A stretch of DNA of 64,000 nt from Nocardiopsis potens DSM 45234. Lineage in GTDB: Bacteria > Actinomycetota > Actinomycetes > Streptosporangiales > Streptosporangiaceae. How positions within the stretch are numbered: position 1 is the first letter of the stretch; each line of letters begins with the position of its first letter. The translations under genes and the position numbers were made by a program. The stretch is taken from the NCBI RefSeq assembly GCF_000341105.1, contig NZ_ANBB01000044.1, positions 106,463 through 170,462 on the forward strand. The letters are read 5' to 3'. Positions 1-9,021 of the stretch are shown piece by piece. The notes beneath the pieces are model-generated. The model was not told where the DNA came from. It saw only the letters and a list, made by a program, of their open reading frames with translations, and did no database searches.

Positions 1-490
1 CGGCGGGGGTGGACCGCCAGGCCCGCGCGTCCTCGCCCAGTGCCGGGACGGCCGAGACGCCGCGCTGGATCGGCTCCAGGCCGGCCAGCGCCTCCTTCGC
101 CGCCTCCGCCCCGGCCACCTCGCCGGAGCGGTCGGTGAAGAGCGCCCGGAAGCCGACCCGGAGCACCCGGGGCGGCACGCCGTCCTCCTCGGCCCCGACC
201 GAGGTCCAGGTGCACACCGCCCCGTCGGAGTCCTCCAGCAGGCCGCGCTCGGCCGCGTCCAGCGCGGCCTCGCCGAGCGCCTCGTCCAGGACCTCGGCGG
301 GGACGTCGCCGCACTCCGGCGCGGCCTGGAACAGGTCGTCCGGCCCCGCCTCGGCGGAGGGGCCGCTCCCCTCCGCCCAGAGCACGGCGGTGACCGACAC
401 CGCGACGACCAGCAGGGCCGCCGCAGCGGCGGCGGCCGCCCAGCGCACCCGGCGCGGGGCGGCCGCCCACAGGTTCGGCAGTCCGGCCAC
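1..490 (-). CDS. Membrane-anchored protein of unknown function (3' end outside window)
   Basis: The window edge cuts this gene, so only about the first 163 codons are visible. Read from GTG at 490, the product has a short basic N-terminus (PRRVRW), one Ala/Leu/Val-rich membrane helix at about residues 17-36, and then an acidic segment with two cysteines (ECGDV and VCTW) that would lie outside the membrane and could form a disulfide. It begins 5 bases after the leuS stop on the same strand, so it is probably cotranscribed with leuS. The family is not recognised. The plus-strand reading frame over the same bases looks like a shadow of this gene. Confidence 0.6.
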   Translation of the reverse strand, partial: MAGLPNLWAAAPRRVRWAAAAAAAALLVVAVSVTAVLWAEGSGPSAEAGPDDLFQAAPECGDVPAEVLDEALGEAALDAAERGLLEDSDGAVCTWTSVGAEEDGVPPRVLRVGFRALFTDRSGEVAGAEAAKEALAGLEPIQRGVSAVPALGEDARAWRSTPA

Positions 491-495
491 CCGGA

Positions 496-2991
496 TCAGC
501 CCACCACGATGTTGACCAGCTTGGGCGCCCGGACGATCACCTTGCGCACCGTCTTGTCGCCGATGAAGCCCTGGGCCTTCTCCGAGGCCAGCGCCCGGGC
601 CTCCAGCTCCTCGGCGGTGATCTCCGGGGAGACCTGGAGCTTGTCCCGGACCTTGCTGTTCACCTGGACCACCGCGGTGACCTCCTCCTGCACCAGCAGG
701 GCGGGGTCGGGGGTGCGCCAGTTGCCGATCGCCACCGATCCGGTGCGGCCCAGCCGCTCCCAGCCCTCCTCGGCGACGTACGGCGCCACCAGGGACAGGG
801 TGATCGCGATGACCTCGGCCGCCTCGCGGACCGCCGGGTCGGCGGCGCCGGGGCCGCCGTCGATGGCCTTGCGGGCGGCGGTCACCAGCTCCATGATCCG
901 GGCGATGGCGACGTTGAACCGCTGCTCCTCCACCGCCGCGGTGATCTTGTCCAGCGCCCGGTGGGTGGCCTTGCGCAGGTTCAGGTCGCCGGCGGCCGGG
1001 TCGGTGTAGGGCTCGGAGGCCTCGCCGGCCTGCACCATCACCCGGAACGCGCGGCCGAGGAACTTCAGCGAGGCGGCCGGGGAGACGTCGGCCCAGTCGA
1101 TGTCGTCCTCGGGCGGGCCGGCGAACACCACGGTCAGCCGGACCGCGTCCACCCCGTAGGCGTCGATCTCGGCGCCCAGGTCGACGCCGTTGCCCAGCGA
1201 CTTCGACATCGCCTTGCCCTGGTTGATGACCTGGCCCTGGTTCATCAGCCGGGTGAAGGGCTCGGTGAAGTCCACCATGCCCATGTCGTGCAGGACCTTG
1301 GTGAAGAAGCGGCTGTACAGCAGGTGCAGGATGGCGTGCTCGACGCCGCCGACGTACTGGTCGATCGGCCCCCACCTGCGCACCTTCTCCTGGTCGAAGG
1401 GGGCGGTGTCGGTCTGCGGCGAGCAGTAGCGCAGGTAGTACCAGGACGAGTCGACGAAGGTGTCCATGGTGTCGGTGTCCCGCTTGGCCGGCCCGCCGCA
1501 GCGCGGGCAGTCCACGTTGACCCACTCCTCGGCGGCGGCCAGCGGGGAGATGCCCTTGGGCGCCAGGTCGGCGCCGCGCAGGTTCTCCGGGAGGGTCACC
1601 GGCAGCTGGTCGTCGGGGACCGGCACCTCGCCGCAGTCCGGGCAGTGCACGATCGGGATCGGCGTGCCCCAGAACCGCTGGCGGGACAGGAGCCAGTCGC
1701 GCAGCCGGTAGTTGACCGCGGCGTCGCCGGTGCCGCGCTCCCGCAGCACCTCGGTGATCCGCGGGATGGCCTCGCTCTTGGCCAGGCCGTCCAGCGGGCC
1801 GGAGTTGGTCAGCACGCCCTCGCCGGCGGTGGCGACGCCGGTCTCGGCCGGGGCGCCCTCGCCGGTCTCGACCACCTCGCGCACCGGCAGCCCGAACTTC
1901 AGCGCGAAGTCCAGGTCGCGCTGGTCGTGCGCGGGGACGGCCATGATCGCGCCGTGCCCGTAGTCGGCCAGCACGTAGTCGGCGGCCCAGACCGGGATGC
2001 GCTCGCCGTTGACCGGGTTGACCGCGTAGCGGCCCAGGAAGACGCCGGTCTTCTCGCGCTCGGTGGACTGCCGCTCGATGTCGCTGAGCTTGGCCACCTG
2101 CGCCTTGTAGGCCTCGAACGCCTCGCGCTGCTCGGGCGCGCACAGCTCGTCGGCGAGCGGGGCGTCCGCGGCGACCACGAAGAAGGTGGCGCCGTACAGC
2201 GTGTCCGGGCGGGTGGTGAAGACGGTGACCGGCTCCTCGCGGCCCTCGATCGCGAACCGGACGTCGGCCCCCTGCGAGCGGCCGATCCAGTTCCGCTGCA
2301 TGAGCAGGACCCGCTCGGGCCACTTGCCCTCCAGCCGCTCCATGTCCTCCAGCAGCCGGTCGGCGTAGGAGGTGATGCGGAAGTACCACTGGTTGAGGCT
2401 GCGCCGCACCACGTCGGTGCCGCACCGCTCGCAGCGGCCGTTGACCACCTGCTCGTTGGCGAGCACGGTCTGGTCCTTGGGGCACCAGTTGACCAGCCCG
2501 TCCTTGCGGTAGGCCAGGTCGCGCTCGAAGAAGCGCAGGAACAGCCACTGGTTCCAGCGGTAGTACTCCGGGTCGCTGGTGTGCAGCCGGCGCGACCAGT
2601 CGAAGGCGATCCCGTACCGCTTGAAGGACTCCGCCTGGGTCCCGATGTTGGCGTAGGTCCACTCGGCCGGGTGCGAGTCGCGCTTGATCGCGGCGTTCTC
2701 CGCGGGCAGGCCGAAGGAGTCCCAGCCGATCGGGTGCAGGACGTTGTCCCCGCGCTGGAAGCGGTAGCGGGCGACGACGTCGCCCATGGCGAACGCCTCG
2801 GCGTGCCCCATGTGGAGGTCGCCCGAGGGGTAGGGGAACATGTCGAGCACGTAGCTGCGCGGCCGATCGTCGGACGGGTCCTCCGAAGCGGCGAAGGGGT
2901 TGTCCTTCGCCCAGCGCGCCTGCCACTTCTCCTGGAGGGCGCGGGCGTCGTAGACGTCGCTCGCCACCTGTTCTCCCTCTACCGCTGTCAT
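496..2991 (-). CDS. leuS: Leucine--tRNA ligase
   Basis: This cytoplasmic class I aminoacyl-tRNA synthetase charges tRNA-Leu. The 831-residue product has the ATP-binding HIGH motif as HMGH at residues 60-63 and the KMSKS motif as MSKSLGN near residue 600. Between them lie the CP1 editing domain (TTRPDTLYG) and zinc-type cysteine pairs (NWCPKD, GRCERCG, VHCPDCG, DCPRCGG). The C-terminal part contains the anticodon-binding helical domain and ends in VNIVVG. Length is a little below the usual 850-950. The ATG at 2991 is preceded by GAGGGA about 10 bases upstream. A small membrane protein gene follows 5 bases downstream. Nothing suggests a T-box leader. Confidence 0.97.
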   Translation of the reverse strand: MTAVEGEQVASDVYDARALQEKWQARWAKDNPFAASEDPSDDRPRSYVLDMFPYPSGDLHMGHAEAFAMGDVVARYRFQRGDNVLHPIGWDSFGLPAENAAIKRDSHPAEWTYANIGTQAESFKRYGIAFDWSRRLHTSDPEYYRWNQWLFLRFFERDLAYRKDGLVNWCPKDQTVLANEQVVNGRCERCGTDVVRRSLNQWYFRITSYADRLLEDMERLEGKWPERVLLMQRNWIGRSQGADVRFAIEGREEPVTVFTTRPDTLYGATFFVVAADAPLADELCAPEQREAFEAYKAQVAKLSDIERQSTEREKTGVFLGRYAVNPVNGERIPVWAADYVLADYGHGAIMAVPAHDQRDLDFALKFGLPVREVVETGEGAPAETGVATAGEGVLTNSGPLDGLAKSEAIPRITEVLRERGTGDAAVNYRLRDWLLSRQRFWGTPIPIVHCPDCGEVPVPDDQLPVTLPENLRGADLAPKGISPLAAAEEWVNVDCPRCGGPAKRDTDTMDTFVDSSWYYLRYCSPQTDTAPFDQEKVRRWGPIDQYVGGVEHAILHLLYSRFFTKVLHDMGMVDFTEPFTRLMNQGQVINQGKAMSKSLGNGVDLGAEIDAYGVDAVRLTVVFAGPPEDDIDWADVSPAASLKFLGRAFRVMVQAGEASEPYTDPAAGDLNLRKATHRALDKITAAVEEQRFNVAIARIMELVTAARKAIDGGPGAADPAVREAAEVIAITLSLVAPYVAEEGWERLGRTGSVAIGNWRTPDPALLVQEEVTAVVQVNSKVRDKLQVSPEITAEELEARALASEKAQGFIGDKTVRKVIVRAPKLVNIVVG

Positions 2992-3451
2992 CGCTGTTCG
3001 TCCCTCTACCGGTTCGCGTTGGGGGGAGCACCGCTCGGACTGGGCGCCGTCCCGCGCCCGCGGCCCCTCGGCACCGGGGCGCCGCCTCCGGCCGGGGTCT
3101 CCCAGGCATCCAGGTTAGCGCGACACCGGCCCCCGGCCGCCCTTCGTCCGGGGCCGGGACCGGCGGCGACGGCGCGCCAGGCGGGTCCCGGCCCGGAGCC
3201 CCCGGGCCGGGCCGCCGCCCCGCCCCCGGTCGGAGCGCCCCTCCCCCGCCGCGGGGCCGGCGCCGGTCCCGCGGAACCGGCCCGCCCGCGTTGCGGGGGC
3301 GGGCCTCCCGGGTCCCCCGGCGGTGCAAGAATGCTCGGCGGGCGGCACCCCGTACCGCCCCCGCCGGCGCGCGTGGCCCACCCTTCCAGCGGTCGTCCGC
3401 GGACCGGGCGCCGCCGTGCCGGGGTCCGACGACAATTGGAGACCGCAGCCC
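2992..3451. other. 460-bp GC-rich intergenic region
   Basis: This stretch separates the divergently read leuS and the small lipoprotein gene and should hold both promoters. It is extremely GC-rich and full of short GC inverted repeats. I see no convincing -35/-10 pair, no RNA gene and no frame with coding character. The frames that cross it are extensions or antisense shadows of the flanking genes. Confidence 0.5.
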
Positions 3452-3892
3452 ATGACCTTCACCCCCGGTCCACGCACCGCCCGCGCCCTGTCCACCGCGC
3501 TGCTCGGGGCGGTGCTCGCGCTCACCGGCGCGGCCTGCGGAGGAGAGGCGGAGACCGAGAGCGGCACGGCGTCGTCGAGCTCTCCCGCGCCCGATCTCGG
3601 CCAGAGCCTGGACCGCATCCGGCTCACCGAGGGCGCCTCCTACACGATGGAGGACGGCTCGGGCGGCATGGTCACGATCCGGCTCACCGGGCACGAGAAG
3701 GGGGACGAGCCCTCGGTGGACATCAGCGTCGCCCCGGAGGAGGGCTCGGCCGCCGAGCACACCCTGCGGCTCGGCGAGGAGCTGGAGATCGGCGGCGAGC
3801 CGTGGCGGGTGTCGGAGATCGGGCTGAGCGGCTCCTCCTCCCAGCCGAGCAGCGCCACCCTGACCCGGGGCGGGGAGGACGGCGGGGAGTGA
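3452..3892 (+). CDS. Small secreted lipoprotein, unknown function
   Basis: The 146-residue product has an N-terminal signal peptide (basic FTPGPRTAR, then a hydrophobic LLGAVLALTG core) ending at a relaxed lipobox with Cys near residue 29. After a Ser/Glu-rich linker comes a compact beta-rich domain of about 90 residues (GQSLDRIRL to ATLTRGG) with no cysteines. I chose ATG 3452, preceded by TTGGAG, instead of the longer upstream frame because the signal peptide then sits at the N-terminus. It resembles small actinobacterial lipoproteins of unassigned function. It stands alone, followed by a strong hairpin at 3962-3987. Confidence 0.7.
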   Translation: MTFTPGPRTARALSTALLGAVLALTGAACGGEAETESGTASSSSPAPDLGQSLDRIRLTEGASYTMEDGSGGMVTIRLTGHEKGDEPSVDISVAPEEGSAAEHTLRLGEELEIGGEPWRVSEIGLSGSSSQPSSATLTRGGEDGGE

Positions 3893-3961
3893 GCCGGGCG
3901 GGCCGCGCCCGGCGGCCGCCCTGCCGGAGGCGCTCCGGCCTGCGGCCGGCTCCGCCCCGGT

Positions 3962-3987
3962 GCGCCCCGCCGCGCCCGGCGGGGCGC
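3962..3987 (+). terminator. GC hairpin after the lipoprotein gene
   Basis: CGCCCCGCCG (3963-3972) pairs perfectly with CGGCGGGGCG (3977-3986) across a CGCC loop, and one further G-C pair extends the stem. There is no T-tract, as is common in high-GC actinomycetes. It lies between the lipoprotein stop and the acyl-CoA ligase promoter region. Confidence 0.6.
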
Positions 3988-4017
3988 GCCTCCCGGACCC
4001 CTGCACCCGCCCCGAGG

Positions 4018-4033
4018 GTTACCGTGCGGTAGA
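4018..4033. promoter_or_regulatory. Candidate TetR-type operator upstream of the acyl-CoA ligase
   Basis: The core TACCGTGCGGTA (4020-4031) is a perfect 5+5 inverted repeat around TG, 41 bases before the start codon of the ligase. The same architecture (TACCG-NN-CGGTA) occurs at 15350-15365 and 25074-25089. The position close to the promoter fits repression. The regulator is unknown. Confidence 0.5.
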
Positions 4034-4072
4034 AAGTGAGCGGGAACACTCTTCGCACCCCTGGGAGACGCG

Positions 4073-5614
4073 ATGCTGAACCTTTCCGTGCTGCTCGAAG
4101 ACGGCGCCCGGACCACTCCGGAACGCGAATGCCTGGTCTTCGGGGATCTGCGGCTGAACTACGCCCTGGTCGACATGATCGCCAACCAGGTCGCCAACCT
4201 GCTGGTCTCCCGCGGTGTCGAGCCCGGCGACAAGGTCGCGCTGGCCAGCCCGAACGTCCCCTACTTCCCGTTCGTCTACTTCGGCGCGCTCAAGGCGGGC
4301 GCGGTGGTCGTCCCGCTCAACGTGCTGCTCACCCCGCGCGAGATCGCCTACCACCTGACCGACTCCGGCGCCAAGGCGCTGTTCGCCTTCACCGGCACCC
4401 CCGACCTGCCGCTCGGCGAGCGCGCCCATGCCGCCTTCGGCGAGGTGGACACCTGTACCACCTACATCGACCTGCCGGCCTCCCCCGGCGCCAAGGAGTC
4501 GTCCATCGAGGGCGCCGAGACGTTCTGGGCCGCCCTGGACGGGCAGCCCGGCACCTTCGAGTCGGTGCGCACCGAGGCCGACGACACCGCCGTGATCATC
4601 TACACCAGCGGCACCACCGGCGCCCCCAAGGGCGCCGAGCTCAGCCACAACAACCTGCTCTACAACGCGGTCTGCTCGAGCAACCTGTTCGGCAGCGCCG
4701 AGCACGACGTGTTCCTCACCGTGCTCCCGCTCTTCCACATCTTCGGCCAGACCACGATGCTCAACACCGCGCTGTACCGGCACGCCACCATGGTGCTGCA
4801 GCCGCGGTTCGACGGCGACGAGGCGCTGGCCCTGATGGAGAAGGAGGGCGTCACCGTCTTCGGCGGCGTGCCGACCATGTACTGGGGGCTGCTCGGCGCC
4901 AAGGGCGAGCACGACATCGCCAAGATCGCCGCGAACCTGCACACCGCGGTCTCCGGCGGCTCGGCGCTCCCCGCCGAGCTGGCCAGGAACGTCAAGGAGC
5001 GGCTGGGCGTGGAGATCCTGGAGGGCTACGGCCTGTCCGAGACCTCCCCGGTGGTCTCCTTCAACAACCCCAAGGTCAAGGCGAAGCCCGGCTCCATCGG
5101 CCGGCCGATCTGGGGCGTGGAGATGAAGCTGGTCGACGCGGAGTTCAACGACGTGGAGGGCGAGGGCCCGGCGGAGATCGCGGTGCGCGGCCACTGCGTG
5201 ATGAAGGGCTACCACGAGCGCCCCGACGCCAACGCCCAGGTGCTCAAGGACGGCTGGTTCCGCACCGGGGACATCGCCCGCCGCGACGAGGAGGGCTTCT
5301 ACTTCATCGTCGACCGGTCCAAGGACATGATCATCCGCGGCGGCTACAACGTGTACCCCCGGGAGCTGGAGGAGGTCCTGATGACCCACCCGGCGGTGAG
5401 CCTGGTCGCGGTGGTGGGCGTCCCGCACGAGAGCCACGGCGAGGAGATCAAGGCCTACGTGGTGCCCGAGGAGGGGGAGAAGGTCACCGAGGAGGAGCTC
5501 CTCTCCTGGTCCAAGGAACGGCTGGCCGGCTACAAGTACCCGCGGCTGATCGAGTTCCGCGACCGGCTCCCGATGACCGCGACCGGCAAGATCCTCAAGC
5601 GCGACCTGCGCTGA
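4073..5614 (+). CDS. Long-chain fatty acid--CoA ligase (AMP-forming)
   Basis: The 513-residue enzyme belongs to the ANL superfamily, which activates carboxylic acids as acyl-AMP and transfers them to CoA. The P-loop-like motif YTSGTTGAPKG is at residues 177-187, followed by GYGLSET near 320, the adenylate-binding WFRTGDIA, the hinge and A8 motif (DRSKDMIIRGGYN, near 425) and the catalytic lysine in TGKILKRD at the C-terminus. The length matches compact bacterial FadD proteins. There is no signal peptide, so it acts in the cytoplasm. The substrate is inferred as a medium or long fatty acid; an aromatic acid cannot be excluded. A candidate operator at 4020-4031 is shared with other lipid-related promoters here. 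Confidence 0.9.
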   Translation: MLNLSVLLEDGARTTPERECLVFGDLRLNYALVDMIANQVANLLVSRGVEPGDKVALASPNVPYFPFVYFGALKAGAVVVPLNVLLTPREIAYHLTDSGAKALFAFTGTPDLPLGERAHAAFGEVDTCTTYIDLPASPGAKESSIEGAETFWAALDGQPGTFESVRTEADDTAVIIYTSGTTGAPKGAELSHNNLLYNAVCSSNLFGSAEHDVFLTVLPLFHIFGQTTMLNTALYRHATMVLQPRFDGDEALALMEKEGVTVFGGVPTMYWGLLGAKGEHDIAKIAANLHTAVSGGSALPAELARNVKERLGVEILEGYGLSETSPVVSFNNPKVKAKPGSIGRPIWGVEMKLVDAEFNDVEGEGPAEIAVRGHCVMKGYHERPDANAQVLKDGWFRTGDIARRDEEGFYFIVDRSKDMIIRGGYNVYPRELEEVLMTHPAVSLVAVVGVPHESHGEEIKAYVVPEEGEKVTEEELLSWSKERLAGYKYPRLIEFRDRLPMTATGKILKRDLR

Positions 5615-5626
5615 CCCGCCGCCGGC

Positions 5627-5657
5627 GGCGTCCTCCGCCCCCTCGGCGGAGGGCGCC
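5627..5657. terminator. Hairpin terminator between convergent genes
   Basis: A 13-pair stem (5627-5639 with 5645-5657, core CCTCCGCC/GGCGGAGG, one G-T pair) with a 5-base loop lies just after the acyl-CoA ligase stop. It also faces the end of the minus-strand zinc-ribbon gene, so it may act in both directions. Confidence 0.65.
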
Positions 5658-5738
5658 CCTCCCCCACTGGTCTCGGCGCCGCCGCCGTCCCGGCGCCGGT
5701 CGGGGCGGCGGCGCCGGGAGCGGCGCCGCAGGGTCCGG

Positions 5739-6014
5739 TCAGGGCAGCGGGCGCCAGCGCGCGCCGCATACGGTGCAGCGGTACTCGATGGGCCGGCCGC
5801 ACACGCCGCAGTGCGGCTCCGGGCCGCGCCCGTCCGGCCGGTCGGCGTGCCGGTCGGCGAAGAACCGCGGCTCGCCGCACCGGTGGCAGCGGATCCGCAC
5901 CCCGGTCGGGCTCTTCGGCCACGGGGCCTCCGGCTCGATGGGGTGGTCCGGCAGCGGGCCGGCCGCGGCTCCCCCGTCCGCCGGACCGCTCTGCGCAGCG
6001 CCGTCCTCCGTCAC
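5739..6014 (-). CDS. Small zinc-ribbon protein
   Basis: This 91-residue product has a disordered, Pro/Ala/Gly-rich N-terminus and a C-terminal half with three CxxC pairs: CHRC (C43/C46), CGVC (C69/C72) and CTVC (C80/C83). Such knuckles usually bind one or two zinc ions. It has no signal peptide or membrane helix. Its function is unknown; nucleic-acid or protein binding is an inference from the fold only. It is a single gene convergent with the acyl-CoA ligase. GC-rich codon use is normal for the region. Confidence 0.65.
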   Translation of the reverse strand: MTEDGAAQSGPADGGAAAGPLPDHPIEPEAPWPKSPTGVRIRCHRCGEPRFFADRHADRPDGRGPEPHCGVCGRPIEYRCTVCGARWRPLP

Positions 6015-6160
6015 CCGACCGCCCCCTGGTCGCTCGCCCGGCTCCCGTCCCTCCCCTGCTTCCCCGGTATCGGCGCCTTACTCCGCCGACCCGTCCGACC
6101 TGCAAGGATCTCGATTCCGCGGGGGTGTCGGAGCGCTCCGGCGCCCCCGCGGCGCCGAGG

Positions 6161-7198
6161 TCATCGCCCGGAGGGCTCGGCGCGCACCCGGGCGGCCATC
6201 GCGGCGACCCGGGCGGAGGCCTCCGCCAGCCGGGACTCGGGCACCTCCCCGGCGGCCACCGCGGCGGCCACCGCCTCCAGGGCCGCCCGGTAGGCCTCCT
6301 CCCCGGTGCCGCCCGCGGTGACCGGGTTGCCCAGGCAGAGCAGGTCGGCGCCGGCGGCGAGCGCGGCGACCGCGCCGCGCGCCACCCCCTCGACCGGGTC
6401 GGCGGCGCCGGTGAAGCAGGTGAGCCCCTTCATGTCCAGGGCGTCGGTGATCGCGACGCCGGTGAACCCGAGCTCCTCGCGGAGCAGCGCGTACCAGCGC
6501 GGCGAGACGCTGGCCGGGGCGTCGTCCACCGCGGGGACGACGATGTGCCCGGCCATCACCATGTCCGCCCCGGCCCGCACCGCCGCGGCGAACGGCACCA
6601 GCTCGCGCTCGGCGAGCAGGCCGGCGCCGATGTCGATGACCGGCAGCGCCGCGTGCGAGTCGGTCCGGGTGTCGCCGTGGCCGGGGAAGTGCTTGGCCGC
6701 GGCCGCCCGCCCGGCCCGGTGCAGGCCCTCGATGAACGCGGCGCCGTGCCGCGCGGCCAGGTCCGGGCGGTCGCCGAAGGCGCGCACCCCGATCACCGGG
6801 TTGAGCGGGTCGGAGTTGACGTCGGCCACCGGGGAGAGCGCGGCGTCCACCCCGACCCCGGCGAGCTCCTCGCCGAGCCTGCGGGCCGTCTCCCGGGTGA
6901 GGCCGGTGTCGTCGGCGGCGCCCAGTTCGGCGTGGGACGGGTAGGGCGGCGTGCCTCCGGCGTGCAGCCTGCTGACCGCGCCGCCCTCCTCGTCGGAGGC
7001 GATGAGCAGCCCGGGGGCGAGCCGGTGCAGCTCCGCGGAGAGCCGGGCGGTGTCGCCGGTGAAGTTCTGCCCGAAGTACAGCACCGAGCCCAGCCCGCCC
7101 TCGATGGCGCGGACCAGCCAGGGCGGCGGCTCCGTGCCCAGGAACCCCGGCATCAGCACCGAGGCGGCCGCCCGCTCGATCCGCTCCGCCGCGCCCAT
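6161..7198 (-). CDS. Glycoside hydrolase family 3, beta-N-acetylglucosaminidase-like
   Basis: The 345-residue enzyme has the GH3 N-terminal TIM barrel only, as in NagZ. The diagnostic KHFPGHGDT segment with a following DSH starts at residue 169, and the catalytic Asp lies in TDALDM near residue 242; DEEGG near 69 helps bind sugar. No signal peptide is present, so it acts on imported or recycled sugars in the cytoplasm. Its ATG overlaps the stop of the upstream permease by one base (TGATG), so it is translationally coupled to the sugar importer. The likely substrate is a GlcNAc-containing oligosaccharide or muropeptide; another beta-glycoside remains possible. Confidence 0.85.
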   Translation of the reverse strand: MGAAERIERAAASVLMPGFLGTEPPPWLVRAIEGGLGSVLYFGQNFTGDTARLSAELHRLAPGLLIASDEEGGAVSRLHAGGTPPYPSHAELGAADDTGLTRETARRLGEELAGVGVDAALSPVADVNSDPLNPVIGVRAFGDRPDLAARHGAAFIEGLHRAGRAAAAKHFPGHGDTRTDSHAALPVIDIGAGLLAERELVPFAAAVRAGADMVMAGHIVVPAVDDAPASVSPRWYALLREELGFTGVAITDALDMKGLTCFTGAADPVEGVARGAVAALAAGADLLCLGNPVTAGGTGEEAYRAALEAVAAAVAAGEVPESRLAEASARVAAMAARVRAEPSGR

Positions 7199-8034
7199 CA
7201 GCCCTTCACCGCCCCTTGTACCAGGCCGGAGACCAGCCCGCGCTGAACGAACAGGAAGAACACCATCACCGGGATGGTCACGATGGTGGAGGCCGCCATC
7301 ATCGCGCCCCAGTCGGTGGTGTTCTGGCCGGCGAACTGCCGCAGCCCCACGGCCACCGTGTAGTACTCCTCCATGTCCAGGAACGCGTACGCGATGAGGA
7401 ACTCGTTCCACGCGGTGATGAAGGAGAAGATGCCGGTGGCGACCAGGCCCGGGGCCACCAGCGGGAGCAGCACCGACCAGAACATCCGGCCCCAGGAGGC
7501 GCCGTCGATGTAGGCGGCCTCCTCCACCTCCACCGGGACCGCCGCGGTGAACCCGCGCAGCATCCAGATCGCGAACGGCAGCGAGAGCGCCACGTAGACG
7601 ATGGAGAGGCCGAGCAGCGAGTTGAGCATGTCCAGCGAGGAGGCCTGCAGGAACAGCGGGATGACCAGCGCCTCCAGCGGGACCATCTGCACGACCAGCA
7701 CCATCACCAGCACCGTGGTGCGGAACCGGAAGCGGAACCGGGAGACCGCCACCGCGGCGAGCAGCGCCAGCAGCGCGCTGCCGAGCACGGTGGCCACCGC
7801 GATGAACAGCGAGTTGCCCAGGTAGCGGACGAAGCCCGCGTCGCCCAGCACGTAGGTGAAGTTGTCCAGGGTGACCTCGTCGGGCAGCAGCACCTCGGTC
7901 CCGGTCACGGTCCGCTTCGGCGCGAGCGCGCTGGAGAGCATGAAGTAGGCCGGGAACAGGGTGAACGCCAGCAGCCCGGCGACCGCGGCGAAGATGCCCG
8001 CCGAGGCCCAGGGCGAGCGCGTTCCGGTCCTCAT
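7198..8034 (-). CDS. Carbohydrate ABC transporter permease (MalG-type)
   Basis: The 278-residue product has six predicted membrane segments. The conserved EAA loop reads EEAAYIDGASWGRMFW near two-thirds of the length; it docks with the ATPase. The N-terminus (MRTGTRSPWASAG) is followed at once by the first helix, typical of CUT1 MalG-type permeases. The ATG at 8034 overlaps the stop of the preceding permease by four bases (ATGA), and the downstream GH3 gene overlaps its own stop. Together these make one operon importing an oligosaccharide. Confidence 0.9.
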   Translation of the reverse strand: MRTGTRSPWASAGIFAAVAGLLAFTLFPAYFMLSSALAPKRTVTGTEVLLPDEVTLDNFTYVLGDAGFVRYLGNSLFIAVATVLGSALLALLAAVAVSRFRFRFRTTVLVMVLVVQMVPLEALVIPLFLQASSLDMLNSLLGLSIVYVALSLPFAIWMLRGFTAAVPVEVEEAAYIDGASWGRMFWSVLLPLVAPGLVATGIFSFITAWNEFLIAYAFLDMEEYYTVAVGLRQFAGQNTTDWGAMMAASTIVTIPVMVFFLFVQRGLVSGLVQGAVKG

Positions 8035-9008
8035 CGGATCTCCTCCTCGCGGAACAGGGCGCGCAGGTAGACCAGGGTGACGGCGAGCAGCATCACGGTG
8101 AGCAGCACCGCGATCGCCGCGCCGGTCCCGTAGGCGGTCTGCACGATGCCCTGCTGGTAGGACCAGACGCCGAAGTTGAGCATCGCCGGGTTGGCCCCGT
8201 CGCCCCCGGGCATCAGGAAGACCTGGGCGAAGACCTTGAAGTCCCAGATGGTGGAGAGGATGGTGACCACCGCGAAGACCGGGCGCAGGGTGGGCACCGT
8301 GACGTTCCAGAACCGCTGCCAGGCGCCGGCCCCGTCGATCACCGCGGCCTCGTACAGCTCCTTGGGCACGGTGAGCAGCCCGGCCAGCACCGTCACCGCC
8401 ACGAACGGGAAGCCGTGGTGGACGATGTTGAGCGTGACGATCGCGTAGAACGCCAGCCGGTCGGCGAACCAGTTGAACCCCTCGGGACCGAGCGCCCCGA
8501 CCGCCTCCAGGCCCTGGCGGACGATGCCCCGGTCGACGTCGAAGATCCACACCCACACGTAGGTCCCGGACACCGCGGGCATCGCCCAGGCCACCATGAT
8601 GCAGCTGATCACGATGGTGCGGGCGAGCGGCCGCAGCGCGGCCAGCAGCAGCGCCACCAGGGTGCCGAAGACGACGGTGGCCCCCACCGCGACCACCGCG
8701 AAGAGCACGGTGTTGGGCAGCGCGGTCCGCCACAGGTAGGAGTCGCTCAGCAGGTCGGTGTAGTTCGCGGCGCCGACGAAGTTCGTCCCGCCCTGGAACA
8801 GCTCGCGCAGGCCGTAGTCCTGCACCGACAGCCACAGCACCCGGCCCAGCGGGTAGAGCAGCAGGCCGCCGATGACCAGCAGGCCCGGCGCGAGCAGCGC
8901 CCAGGGCAGCGCGCGCCGGCGGGCGCGCAGGGACATCCGCCGGCGGCGGTTCGGGGGCGGCGGCGGGGCGGCCGGCGCCGGCCGCCCCGCGGTCACGGTC
9001 TCACTCAC
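8031..9008 (-). CDS. Carbohydrate ABC transporter permease (MalF-type)
   Basis: This 325-residue inner-membrane subunit starts with a Pro-rich, basic cytoplasmic tail (PPPPPNRRRRMSLRARRR) before its first membrane helix and carries the EAA motif YEAAVIDGAGAWQRFW. It pairs with the MalG-type subunit encoded next to it. The start is GTG at 9008, 13 bases after the stop of the binding-protein gene. No ATP-binding subunit is encoded in the operon, so the complex presumably uses a shared MsiK-type ATPase, as many actinomycete sugar importers do. Confidence 0.9.
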   Translation of the reverse strand: MSETVTAGRPAPAAPPPPPNRRRRMSLRARRRALPWALLAPGLLVIGGLLLYPLGRVLWLSVQDYGLRELFQGGTNFVGAANYTDLLSDSYLWRTALPNTVLFAVVAVGATVVFGTLVALLLAALRPLARTIVISCIMVAWAMPAVSGTYVWVWIFDVDRGIVRQGLEAVGALGPEGFNWFADRLAFYAIVTLNIVHHGFPFVAVTVLAGLLTVPKELYEAAVIDGAGAWQRFWNVTVPTLRPVFAVVTILSTIWDFKVFAQVFLMPGGDGANPAMLNFGVWSYQQGIVQTAYGTGAAIAVLLTVMLLAVTLVYLRALFREEEIR

Positions 9009-9021
9009 CTTGCTCGGGCCC

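Noticed and set aside
9..515. 168-codon plus-strand frame at the left edge
   Set aside because: Ser/Ala/Arg-rich antisense shadow of the membrane protein gene on the minus strand, and it runs into leuS.
961..4032. A 1023-codon open frame on the plus strand over leuS
   Set aside because: Antisense to leuS for most of its length, with low-complexity Arg/Gly/Leu composition and no ribosome-binding site.
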